Assembly: GCA_031291845.1 (NCBI GenBank)
Contig: JARLIH010000497.1
Location: forward strand, 1 to 49,252
Source: Isosphaeraceae bacterium
Lineage (GTDB): Bacteria > Planctomycetota > Planctomycetia > Isosphaerales > Isosphaeraceae
Direction of reading: 5' to 3'
Length of the DNA: 49,252 nucleotides
Part shown: piece by piece, positions 35,707 through 44,400 of the stretch
How positions within the stretch are numbered: position 1 is the stretch's first letter
Layout: the number at the start of each line of letters is the position of its first letter
The notes under the pieces: generated by a model
Database searches by the model: none
Seen by the model: the letters and a program-made list of their open reading frames with translations, nothing else
What the model was told of the DNA's origin: nothing
Made by a program: the position numbers and the translations under genes

Positions 35707-36699
35707 ATGAGTCGTCGCTGGAGCGGGGGCGGGGCGGGGCTGGCGGCCCTGGGCTTGGCGGCCGTGCTGGATCTCGTGGGTTGTGGGACCAACGGCGGGG
35801 ACCGTGCCGGGGGAGTGGTGCGCATCGGGTACCAGAAGGCGGGAACGTTGAACCTGCTGAGGTTGCGCGGCCGGTTGACGCCTGTCGTGGCGAAGCTCGG
35901 CGTGGTCGTGGAATGGGTCGGTTTCCCCGCGGGCCCGCAATTGCTGGAGGCGCTCAACGTGGGCAGCATCGACTATGGGCACACCGGCGATGCGCCGCCG
36001 ATCCTTGCGCAGGCCGCCGGCGTGCCGTTCGTCTACGTCGGGTACGAACCGTCGCGGCCGCACGCGGAGGCGATCCTGGTGCCCGCGGGGTCGCCGCTCC
36101 GGTCGGTGGCCGACCTGAAGGGGCGGCGGGTCGCGCTCAACAAAGGATCGAACGTGCAGTACCTGCTGGTCCGGGCCCTGGAGCAAGCGGGGGTCCCGTA
36201 CGACCAGGTTCGGGCCGTGTTCCTGCCGCCATCCGATGCCCGCGCGGCGTTCGAGGGGGGGAGCGTGGACGCCTGGGCGGCCTGGGACCCGTATCTCGCG
36301 GAGGCCGAGATCGGCGCAGGCGCCCGGGTGCTCACCGACGGCGAGGGCTTGGTTGCCAACCGGGAGTTCCACCTGGCGTCGCGGGCACTCGTTCAGGACC
36401 GGCCCGACGTGGTCCGAGCGATCCTCGACGCCGTCGGGCAAGAGGGGGCGTGGGCACAGGCGAACGCCGACGAGGTCGCTCACCTGCTCGGGGCCGAGAT
36501 CGGACTCGGGGCCGAGACGATGCAGCGCGTGATCGGGCGCAAGAGTTACGCCGTCGCGCCGATGGACGAAACCGTCGTGGCCGAACAACAGCGCGTTGCC
36601 GACACGTTCGCCGCGCTCGGGTTGATCCCCGCAAAGATCGTGGTGCGCGACGCCGTGCCGGCCTCTCCCCCGGTTGTCGCCGGGGGGATCGCCCGATGA
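35707..36699 (+). CDS. ssuA: Aliphatic sulfonate ABC transporter, substrate-binding lipoprotein
   Basis: A 330-residue lipoprotein with lipobox LVGC (Cys26). The NMT1/SsuA-type binding fold shows VRIGYQKAGTLNLLR, EWVGFPAGPQLLEALNVGSIDYGHTGDAPP (the usual sulfonate-binding signature), DLKGRRVALNKGSNVQYLL and VDAWAAWDPYLAEAE. It should capture alkanesulfonates outside the membrane and hand them to SsuC. It is the first gene of ssuA-ssuD-ssuC-ssuB, the order found in many bacteria; ssuD starts 34 bp after its stop. Regulation by sulfur supply is expected from the pathway. Confidence 0.93.
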   Translation: MSRRWSGGGAGLAALGLAAVLDLVGCGTNGGDRAGGVVRIGYQKAGTLNLLRLRGRLTPVVAKLGVVVEWVGFPAGPQLLEALNVGSIDYGHTGDAPPILAQAAGVPFVYVGYEPSRPHAEAILVPAGSPLRSVADLKGRRVALNKGSNVQYLLVRALEQAGVPYDQVRAVFLPPSDARAAFEGGSVDAWAAWDPYLAEAEIGAGARVLTDGEGLVANREFHLASRALVQDRPDVVRAILDAVGQEGAWAQANADEVAHLLGAEIGLGAETMQRVIGRKSYAVAPMDETVVAEQQRVADTFAALGLIPAKIVVRDAVPASPPVVAGGIAR

Positions 36700-36733
36700 T
36701 CCACGAGGGCTGAGGAGAGGATTGACGCAACCA

Positions 36734-37873
36734 ATGAACATTTTCTGGTTTTTTCCAACTTCGGGGGATGGCCGGTATCTGGGAACGACCCGCGGCGCGC
36801 GGCCGATCACCCCTGCATACCTCCGCCAGATCGCCGGGGCGATCGACGAGCTGGGTTACGAGGGCGCGTTGCTCCCCACGGGGCGCGGCTGCGAAGACGC
36901 CTGGATCACCGCCGCGACGCTCGTGCCGGCGACCCGCCGGGTCAAGTTCCTGGTCGCGGTTCGCCCGGGTCTGATGTCGCCTGGGCTGGCGGCGCGCATG
37001 GCCTCGACGTTCGATCGGCTCAGCGGCGGCCGGCTGCTGATCAACGTGGTGACCGGCGGTGACCCGGAGGAGCTCTCCGGCGACGGCATCCACCTCGGCC
37101 ACGACGAGCGCTACGAGCTGACCGACGAGTTCCTCACCGTCTGGCGCGGGCTCTGCCGCGGTGAGCGGGTCGACCACCACGGACGGCTCCTCCAGATCGA
37201 CGACGGTCAACTGATGCTCAGGCCGGTCCAGGAGCCGCACCCGCCGCTCTACTTTGGCGGCTCGTCGCCGGCAGCGCACCGTGTGGCGGCCAAGCACGCC
37301 AACGTCTACCTGACGTGGGGAGAGCCGCCGGACGCCGTCGCGGCGAAGGTCGACGACGTCCGCGCCCGCGCGTCCGAAGAGGGCCGGTCGGTCCGGTTCG
37401 GCATTCGCCTCCACGTGATCGTGCGCGAGACTGCCCGCGAGGCCTGGGCGGCGGCCGACGACCTGATCCGCCACCTCGACGACAGGACGGTCGCCGCCGC
37501 GCAGTCGGTGTTCGCGCGGATGGACTCCGAAGGTCAGCGTCGGATGGCCTTGCTCCAGACCGGCGACCGTTCGCGGCTGGAAATCGCGCCCAACCTCTGG
37601 GCCGGAGTCGGCCTGGTGCGCGGCGGGGCCGGCACAGCGCTCGTCGGCGACCCCGAGCAAGTCGCCGAGAGGGTTCGCGAGTACGCCGCGCTCGGGCTCG
37701 ATACGATCATCCTTTCGGGCTATCCCCATCTGGAGGAGGCCCACCGCGTGGCCGAGTTGCTCTTCCCCTTGCTCGGCAAGCAGCGGCCGGCCGACAGCGC
37801 GAGTCTGACGGGCGTGGTCATGGCCGACCGCCGGCTCCCCGAAGTCGTTGACGCCGTGGCGGCGCGCCCATGA
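36734..37873 (+). CDS. ssuD: FMNH2-dependent alkanesulfonate monooxygenase
   Basis: A 379-residue luciferase-like TIM-barrel enzyme that splits alkanesulfonates to aldehyde and sulfite using FMNH2 and O2. Start ATG 36734 gives the family's typical opening MNIFWFFPTSGDGRYLGT. AGGAGAGG lies 14-22 bases upstream; a TTG at 36722 would be too close to it. Further signatures are INVVTGGDPEEL, YFGGSSPAAHRVAAKHANVYLTWGEPP and TIILSGYPHLEEAHRVAELLFPLL. The length matches the family. The stop overlaps the ssuC start (ATGA, 37870-37873). It needs reduced FMN from a partner reductase; none of the SsuE type is in the operon. Confidence 0.95.
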   Translation: MNIFWFFPTSGDGRYLGTTRGARPITPAYLRQIAGAIDELGYEGALLPTGRGCEDAWITAATLVPATRRVKFLVAVRPGLMSPGLAARMASTFDRLSGGRLLINVVTGGDPEELSGDGIHLGHDERYELTDEFLTVWRGLCRGERVDHHGRLLQIDDGQLMLRPVQEPHPPLYFGGSSPAAHRVAAKHANVYLTWGEPPDAVAAKVDDVRARASEEGRSVRFGIRLHVIVRETAREAWAAADDLIRHLDDRTVAAAQSVFARMDSEGQRRMALLQTGDRSRLEIAPNLWAGVGLVRGGAGTALVGDPEQVAERVREYAALGLDTIILSGYPHLEEAHRVAELLFPLLGKQRPADSASLTGVVMADRRLPEVVDAVAARP

Positions 37874-38706
37874 GCCTGGTGCGCACCGCCCAGCCGGTGC
37901 TGTCACACGGCCGAAGGCCGGGCGCAACGGCCGTCCCACGAGCGCGGCTGATGCCGGTACTACTCCCCTGGCTCGTGCCGGCGCTGGGGATCGCGGCCTG
38001 GCAGGCGGCGGCGGATTGCGGCTGGCTGCCGGCGCGGTTCCTCCCCTCGCCCTTGAGCGTCGTTCGCGCCGCGGTCCGCCTGGGCGCATCGGGGGAACTG
38101 GCGCGGCACGTCGCCGTGAGCACGCGCCGCGCCGCGATCGGGTTCGCGATCGGCGGTGGGATCGGTCTCGCGCTCGGGTTTCTCAACGGTCTCTCGGAGA
38201 CCGCCGACCGGCTTTTCGACTCGACGTTGCAGATGGCCCGGTCGGTTCCCCACCTCGCGCTGATCCCCCTGGTCATCCTCTGGCTGGGGATCGGCGAGAC
38301 GGCCAAAGTCGCGCTCGTGGCCCTGGGCGTCGTCTTCCCGCTCTACCTGAACACCGTGCACGGCCTGAGAAGTCTCGACCCACGCCTGATCGAACTGGGT
38401 CGGGTGCACGGGTTGAGCCGCGCGGCGATGATCCGGCGGATCATCTTGCCGGGGGCCTTGCCGTCGATCCTGGTTGGCGTGCGGTACGGGCTCGGGCTCA
38501 TGTGGCTGTCGCTGATCGTGGCCGAAACGATCTCGGCGGAATCCGGCATCGGCTACCTGGCGATGAACGCCCGGGAGTTTCTTCAGGCGGACGTCGTCCT
38601 GCTATCGATCGTCCTTTACGCGCTCCTGGGCAAGCTCGCCGACGCGATCACCCGGTGGCTCGAGCGCTGGCTGCTCCCGTGGCACCCGAAGCTGGGAACG
38701 CGCTGA
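37870..38706 (+). CDS. ssuC: Aliphatic sulfonate ABC transporter permease
   Basis: A 278-residue inner-membrane protein with about six hydrophobic segments (for example LMPVLLPWLVPALGIAAW and AIGFAIGGGIGLALGFL). The permease signature with the EAA-like loop is visible (ELGRVHGLSRAAMIRRIILPGALPSILVGVRYGLG). It forms the channel with SsuB at the cytoplasmic side. The start overlaps the ssuD stop, indicating translational coupling. The final residues (WLERWLLPWHPKLG) are typical of SsuC. Confidence 0.95.
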   Translation: MSLVRTAQPVLSHGRRPGATAVPRARLMPVLLPWLVPALGIAAWQAAADCGWLPARFLPSPLSVVRAAVRLGASGELARHVAVSTRRAAIGFAIGGGIGLALGFLNGLSETADRLFDSTLQMARSVPHLALIPLVILWLGIGETAKVALVALGVVFPLYLNTVHGLRSLDPRLIELGRVHGLSRAAMIRRIILPGALPSILVGVRYGLGLMWLSLIVAETISAESGIGYLAMNAREFLQADVVLLSIVLYALLGKLADAITRWLERWLLPWHPKLGTR

Positions 38707-38723
38707 AGCCGAAGGGGGTTCTC

Positions 38724-39461
38724 GTGACGTGCGGTGTCATGCTACAGATCCAGGGGCTGAGCCACCGCTACGGCGACCGCGAGGTGCTCCGCGACCTGGA
38801 CCTGGAGGTCGAGCCCGGGGAGTTCCTCGCCGTGGTCGGGCGGAGCGGCTCGGGCAAGACGACGCTCCTCCGGCTCCTGGCCGGCCTCGAGACGCCCGAG
38901 CATGGCCGACTGCTCCAGGACGGGAGCCCGCTCTCCGGCCTGAATCCTCGGGCCCGCCTCATGTTTCAGGACGCCAGGCTCCTCCCCTGGGAACGGGTCG
39001 AGGGAAACGTGCGCCTTGGCCTCCCGCGCGACCGCGCCGACCGCGCACGCTGGGCGTTGCGGCAGGTCGGTCTGGCCGACCGCGCCGGCGAGTGGCCACT
39101 GGTCCTCTCCGGCGGCCAGCAACAACGCGTCGCCTTCGCCCGGGCGCTGGCCGGCGACCCAGGGTTGCTGCTGCTCGACGAGCCGCTCGGCGCCCTCGAC
39201 GCCCTGACCCGCATCGACATGCAAGCGCTCGTCGAACAGACCTGGCAGGCCGCGGGTTTCACGGCGGTGCTCGTCACTCACGACGTCGAAGAAGCGGTGA
39301 CCCTGGCCGACCGCGTGGTGGCCGTCGACCACGGACGGATCGCCCTCGAGACGCGTGTCTCCTTGCCCAGGCCAAGACACCGCGACTCACCTCAATTTGC
39401 GGCCCTGGCCGAGGAGATCCTCACCCACGTGCTCAACGCCCCCCGAACGCACGACGGCTAA
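38724..39461 (+). CDS. ssuB: Aliphatic sulfonate ABC transporter ATPase
   Basis: A 245-residue ATPase. GTG 38724 is chosen because GAAGGGGG lies 6 bases upstream and the ssuC stop is 18 bp before; the open frame extends further upstream only as an overlap of ssuC. Walker A is GRSGSGKTT, the Q-loop is MFQDARLLPWERV, the ABC signature LSGGQQQRVAFARAL, Walker B LLLLDEPLGALD, and the H-loop VTHDVEEAVTLADRV. It powers sulfonate uptake through SsuC. It is the last gene of the ssu run; a YezD-type gene follows 192 bp later. Confidence 0.95.
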   Translation: MTCGVMLQIQGLSHRYGDREVLRDLDLEVEPGEFLAVVGRSGSGKTTLLRLLAGLETPEHGRLLQDGSPLSGLNPRARLMFQDARLLPWERVEGNVRLGLPRDRADRARWALRQVGLADRAGEWPLVLSGGQQQRVAFARALAGDPGLLLLDEPLGALDALTRIDMQALVEQTWQAAGFTAVLVTHDVEEAVTLADRVVAVDHGRIALETRVSLPRPRHRDSPQFAALAEEILTHVLNAPRTHDG

Positions 39462-39490
39462 CCCAAAGTAGAGGTAAAAGTCAGACGGCA

Positions 39491-39504
39491 TTAATCTTGA
39501 TTAA
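39491..39504. promoter_or_regulatory. Perfect palindrome TTAATCTTGATTAA between ssuB and the yezD-type gene
   Basis: A 14-bp perfect dyad in an unusually AT-rich stretch (39488-39530), 30 bp after the ssuB stop and 150 bp before the yezD-type start. It is probably an operator or part of a promoter; a terminator is less likely because the stem is weak. Confidence 0.4.
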
Positions 39505-39653
39505 AACGGTCGAAATTATAGACAACAACCTTGACCGGGCGCGATTGATGGGGAATAATCGCCGCGGTCATTCCGCTCGCAGGCTGATGAGAGTCCTCCA
39601 ACGACGTGATCCTGAGAGATCAAGTCCGTCGCCAAGCATGCTTGGAGGTGAGA

Positions 39654-39842
39654 ATGTCGAGTCACGAGAGGCTCACCCGTAGGGATGACGAGCGGCCTCG
39701 CCGCCCTCCCTGGGGCAATGACGTCGAGCTGCATTACGTTCGGGAGGCCATTCAGGGCATCCGTCACGGCGAGGTGCGCGTGGTGATCCAGGACGGAATC
39801 GTCATCCAGATCGATCGCATGGAAAAGCAACGGCTCAGGTAA
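39654..39842 (+). CDS. yezD: YezD family small protein (DUF2292)
   Basis: A 62-residue protein. ATG 39654 follows a strong GGAGGT (39644-39649). After an Arg-rich start it carries the family core: YVREAIQGIRHGEVRVVIQDG, then VIQIDRMEKQRL. In the family I know the core is usually followed directly by the end of the protein, as here. DUF2292/YezD proteins often occur near sulfur-assimilation genes, and this one lies just after ssuADCB. Its biochemical role is unknown. It may be transcribed with ssu or from its own AT-rich promoter at about 39490-39530. Confidence 0.85.
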   Translation: MSSHERLTRRDDERPRRPPWGNDVELHYVREAIQGIRHGEVRVVIQDGIVIQIDRMEKQRLR

Positions 39843-40044
39843 GCTCCGGCGCCGCGAGTTCGTAGCCGCCGACTCTTGACCGAGAGGCGAGTCCCCCTCA
39901 ATCCGCGTGTGGCTGACTGGTCCACCAGAGGTGCGCGTAGACTCAGCAGGAGTCTCGCATACCTAACCGAGCCTCGGCTCGCGTGCCCAGGGCGAGATCA
40001 TTTGGTCCGACTCGTTCTGATCGACGAAGCGGCGGCCGGTCGCA

Positions 40045-40926
40045 TCACGACGGCCGCGCTGCGCCGCGAATGGCGGTCGCCTGGCTTGGCGTGGCAGGGC
40101 TCCGGCGGTCCGACGTGGGCGAAGTCGGCCGCGCAGCGGGACGGCGCGAGGCCGTCGGTGCCGGCGGAGGCGAGACATACACGGTTTGCAGGCTCGGGCA
40201 CGACCAGATTCCGTGCCGCTCGTTGCCTGGGAAGAACACCTGCTGGTCCAGCTTCAGCGGCGAGAGCTGCATGAACACGAAAATGCAGACCGGGTACTCC
40301 GCCACACGCTCCATCTCCGCCAACCGCACCGGGTCCGACAGCTTCAGGCCGGCCGCGCGGTATGCCTTCTCGGTCATCTCGACGCAGTAGAGCGCGTTGT
40401 CGTTCAGGTTCAGGTCGTAGTCGAACGGCACTTGCCGCTGGTATCGGTCGCGGCACCATTCCACGGCCTTCTGGGCACGATCGTGGAGCGCAGGCTGCAC
40501 CCGCTTCACACCAAACGCACCCACGTTGTCGAGCATCCACACCGCGAACGGCTGCCGGCGCACCCCCGCCTTGGTCGTGTCGTACACGACCGGCTCTCCC
40601 TTCTCCACCGCGACGATTCCCGTGTGCGAAAACCGGCTATTTGTGACATTGGCAATGAAGCGGCTGAATGGGAAACGCCCGAAAAGGACGCGGGCATCAG
40701 CGCGGCGGAAGACGATGTCACCGTCGCGCAGCACGTTCTTGCCCCAGGCATCCCACTGCTTCATCGTCGGGCTCATTGTGATCGGCGGAATTTGCCCATT
40801 TTCGCGCGCTCGTGTGGCGACGGGGCCCCACGGGTTTCCTTGCCATCCTGGTGGGACCAGGCGATCGGTCGGTTCCAGGCCGTCCCTGCCGAACACGGTC
40901 GTCGTCAGCCAAATCAAAGTCCACAT
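40045..40926 (-). CDS. YiiX-type permuted NlpC/P60 (papain-like) amidase
   Basis: A 293-residue protein. A short hydrophobic start (MWTLIWLTTTVF) may be a weak signal or anchor. The core has GDIVFRRADAR (about 70), then NSRFSHTGIVAVEKGEPVVYDTT with the catalytic-type His (about 102), and later YDLNLNDNALYCVEMTEKAYR with the Cys (about 180). This His-then-Cys order is that of the permuted YaeF/YiiX family (peptidase C92 type), active on cell-wall peptides or acyl groups. The last 45 residues are Pro/Ser/Arg-rich and outside the domain. No operon partner. Upstream, a G-tract inverted repeat lies about 25 bp from the start. Confidence 0.85.
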   Translation of the reverse strand: MWTLIWLTTTVFGRDGLEPTDRLVPPGWQGNPWGPVATRARENGQIPPITMSPTMKQWDAWGKNVLRDGDIVFRRADARVLFGRFPFSRFIANVTNSRFSHTGIVAVEKGEPVVYDTTKAGVRRQPFAVWMLDNVGAFGVKRVQPALHDRAQKAVEWCRDRYQRQVPFDYDLNLNDNALYCVEMTEKAYRAAGLKLSDPVRLAEMERVAEYPVCIFVFMQLSPLKLDQQVFFPGNERHGIWSCPSLQTVYVSPPPAPTASRRPAARPTSPTSDRRSPATPSQATAIRGAARPS

Positions 40927-41473
40927 GCTGGCTCGTCCTCATGGCAACGCCCACAGCGGGGGGGGGGGAGTGGGCCTGGAACGGCTCGGGCCTGGTGGCC
41001 CGCACTCCCCCTGGCGGCTGTGGATCAAGTCATCGGGTGGGGGGGGCCGATGGGGTCTCGACGAACGTCAAACGACTCGGTTTGTGGCGGGGCCGCACAA
41101 TGTTTACAGAAATCAACGTCGGCCCTGCACCGGCCGAGATTTCACAACCATCGTGCCGCGTGCCCGAGAGGTCTCGGGACGGTTCTTAGTAGGGTTATCG
41201 GCGAAACGAGCAGCAAGACCTTTCCCGGGCGAACCATTCTTCACCCCGCGCGAGGGGGAAGCCCGAGCCCATGGAAGATGATGATTTTAACCGATTCCCT
41301 GATTGAAAGGAAATTTCTTTCAAGAACGGCGGCAGGGACGGTCGATTGGAAAAGAGTCACCACTTCTCTCAAGAGATCCGGAACCGGCCATTTCTTCACT
41401 CAGGACCGCGCGGGCAGGATGCGGGCGCGGGTCAAATGCAACTCCATTCGAACTCGGGGGCGTGATTCAGGGC
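40927..41473. other. Intergenic region between divergent genes
   Basis: No gene is seen. It holds the G-tract inverted repeat 40951-41023, a second G8 run at 41039-41046, and an AT-richer stretch at about 41278-41330 with TTGAAAGGAAATTTCTTTCAA, a near-palindrome. Promoters for both divergent genes should lie here. Confidence 0.5.
40951..41023. repeat. Imperfect inverted repeat with an 11-base G run
   Basis: The left arm CCACAGC plus a G11 run and AGTGGGC (40951-40975) pairs imperfectly with GCACTCCCC CTGGCGGCTGTGG (about 41002-41023). The G runs at 40958-40968 and 41039-41046 also have G-quadruplex potential. Confidence 0.5.
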
Positions 41474-44400
41474 ATGCGCAACGGAAGGCGCAAGGTCTTG
41501 GCGACATTGGGGATGTTCCTGCTGGTAACATTCTGCGGCGCCGCACCGCCAGACCCGGCCGCAGGCATTGTGGGCGAGACCCCGGTCCGCCTCACGGTAG
41601 AGGTCGCGTGGACGTTCCCGACCGAGACGCCGCCGTTGCCGGGCGAGGGATCCGCGATCTCGCTGGAGATGATCGAGGGGAAAGTCGTCGAAGCTTTGGC
41701 CTGGCCGGCCAACGGGGGCAACGGCGACAAGCCGGAGCGGCAAGCGGACGGGACCTGGGGACTGGGTTCGGGATCGGCCGGCCGCGTGCGTGCCCGGATC
41801 GAGGCTCCCCTGGGGGCGGTCTTCCTGTTCCGGGCGGGGGGGCAGGAGCTTCGGTTCCCACTCGTCGCCGTATTGGAAGGGCGGCAGCACACCCCGCCGC
41901 AGGCACCGGTCGAGATCGCGCTTGAGCGGCTGGCCTGGGACTCGCTGACCCTGCAAACGAAGTCGACCGGCCCGGACAACGAAGTGATTGACGGCACGGT
42001 GGCGCCCGGGGCGACGGTGCCGGTGCCGATGGGGCTCAACATCCTCACCGCCGAGCCGGCCGAGATGACCGTCTTCTGCACGGCCGAGCTGCGGCCGGCA
42101 CGGGGCGGCGAGGCGGTCTGGCGCAACGAGCGGCAGGAAATCGTGCCGACGAACCGGGTGGAGATCCCGGCGCGTCCCTGGATGTTCACCGCCCCTCGGA
42201 ACGAGGGGACCTACGTGCTGGAGCTGCGTGCGACGTGGGAACCGGTGACTCCTGCTCGCGAGGGGACCCGGTTGGGACGCCTGATCCGGCGCCGGCGAGC
42301 GCCCGCGCCGGGGAGCACGGCCGTGCGCAGGGTGAGCGTGGTCGTGATGAAGCCCGGCGCCGACGCGAAGGAGCCCGCCGCGGGGGCAAAGAGCGAGCAG
42401 GAGGTGGACGCGGTCGACCTGTCCCGCCCGCGCGGGAGCCGGTTGCTCGCATCGGGGCGTGCGCCGGCGGCCAAGGGGGCCGGGTGGGACGTGCCCGAGG
42501 CGGCCCTGGTCGAGCCGACCCGGCGCGACCGGCTGCGGGGCTGGATCCTGTGGGGCGGGCCCGACGCGGCGAACCTCGGAGCGGCCGACGGCACGGAGCT
42601 CGCCTGGTCGGCGCTCGGCCTGAAGGTCACGCACCCGGGGCGGCCGCACAGGCTCACGGTCAAGGTTGCCGGGGGCCATCCCGCTGCGCTCGGCGTCGCG
42701 CTGGTTGAACCGGGCGCATCGGGCAAGCGCACACGGGTCGCGCTCGACGTCTGCGCTTCGGGTCCGCCCGTTGCGCAGGACGGAGCGCCGCAGGTATTTT
42801 CGTGGCTGGTCTGGCCCGACACGGCGGAACCGGTGCTCGTGCTGGTCAACCGCGGCCCGTCCGGGCCGGTGCAGCTCGGCAACGTCGCCCTGGCGGAGCT
42901 GCCCGACGTCCCCGCCGGCCCGGTGGTGACTGAGCTGGAGGGGCGCTCGCGCCGCTTCGGCCTGTACGTGGGCGGCCCCGGGGCGCTCGAGCGCTTCGGC
43001 GCGGGGGACGAGACGGCTCCGATCGACTCCTTCGCGGTATCCCAGCGCCTGGCGCGTTACCTCTCGTACTGTGGCGCCACCTCGGTCGTGGTCCCCGAGG
43101 GGCTCGCGGACCGGGCCGAGCGGCAGGCCTTGCACGGCCAGGCCGCCGAGGACGCGCTCGGCCCCGATCGGCTCGACGTGTTGCTCCGCGTGCTGGGCAA
43201 GCGAGGCGTGACCGCCTGGCTCGAGCTCGACCTTTCCGGTCCCCTTCCCGGGCTTCCCGCCCCCGATGCGCCCGAGGCCCTGTCGCGCGGGCTGGTGCGG
43301 GTGGACGGCCGGGGGCAGGCCGACGGGCCCGACTATCACCCGCTGCACCCCGACGTGCGTGCCGCGCTCCGGCGCCGGGTGGTCGACGCGCTCGCCTCGC
43401 GCCGGGCCGGCAAGTGCGTGAACGGTCTCCTGGTCCGCCTCGGCCCCGGCCCGACGCTGCTCGGCGGCACCGCCACCGGTCTCGACGACTCGACCTACGA
43501 GCGGTTCGCCCGCGAAATGTTCGACGGAATGACGGCGAACGACATGCCGGGCCTGGGGACCGACGACCCGAACCGGTTCGCGAAACGCGCGCAGTTCCTG
43601 ATGGGTCCAGGACGGACGCCCTGGCTAACGTGGCGTGCGCGGGGGATCGCGGGATTGTACGGCGAGCTGGCCGCCGCCGCGCGGGGGGTCGCGCCCGAGG
43701 CCACGCTGGCGGTCGCCACGCCCGCCCTGGACGACAGCCCGGTCGGTGCTGAGGCCCGGCGCGCGGACCTGGCGGGCCTGGTTCCGAGCCTCGCCTGGCG
43801 GAACGTGGGGCTGGACCTCGACGTCTGGCCGACCGGCCCCGAGGCCCCCGTGGTGCTGCGAGGGGTCGACCTGTCGGACGACGGCCTGGCACGCGACCTG
43901 GCGCTCAGCCCCGAGCTGGACGCAAAGTTGGCCGCGTGCCCCGACCGCGGCCTGCTGCTGGCCGCCGCCACGAGCGAGCCCGCCTCAGCGGGGGGCACGG
44001 GGCCGAGGCTGTCGGCTTCCTCGGTGGTCGCCGAAGAAGCAGCCGTGGACGAGCCGCTGGGCCACGCCATGGCCGCGCTCGACGCCCATTACGTCGTGCT
44101 GTCGACCATGGCCGTCGCCGGGCACGAGGAGCGGCTCCGCCGCTTCACCGGGGTATTTCGCGCCCTCCCCGCCCCCGCCCTCGGCGCGCTCACCGCCGGG
44201 CGCCAGCCGTCGGGCGTCGCGGTCCGCGCTGTGTCTGCGGGGCAGAATTCCTATCTCGCGCTCGCGAACGACACCCCTTATCCCATCCTGGTCGAGGCCG
44301 TCCTGCCGGCGATCGGCGCCGCGGCCGTCGACGACCTCGGGCGCGGCCTGAGGCTGGCGCCCAAGAGCGAGCGGGGCGAGAGCCACCTCGTGCTCGACAT

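Noticed and set aside
36332..38089. 585-codon minus-strand frame over ssuA-ssuD-ssuC
   Set aside because: Shadow of three well-identified plus-strand genes; low-complexity Arg/Pro content.
41432..43348. 638-codon minus-strand frame over the large secreted protein
   Set aside because: Arg/Pro/Gly-rich mirror of the plus-strand gene, which has a signal peptide and domains.
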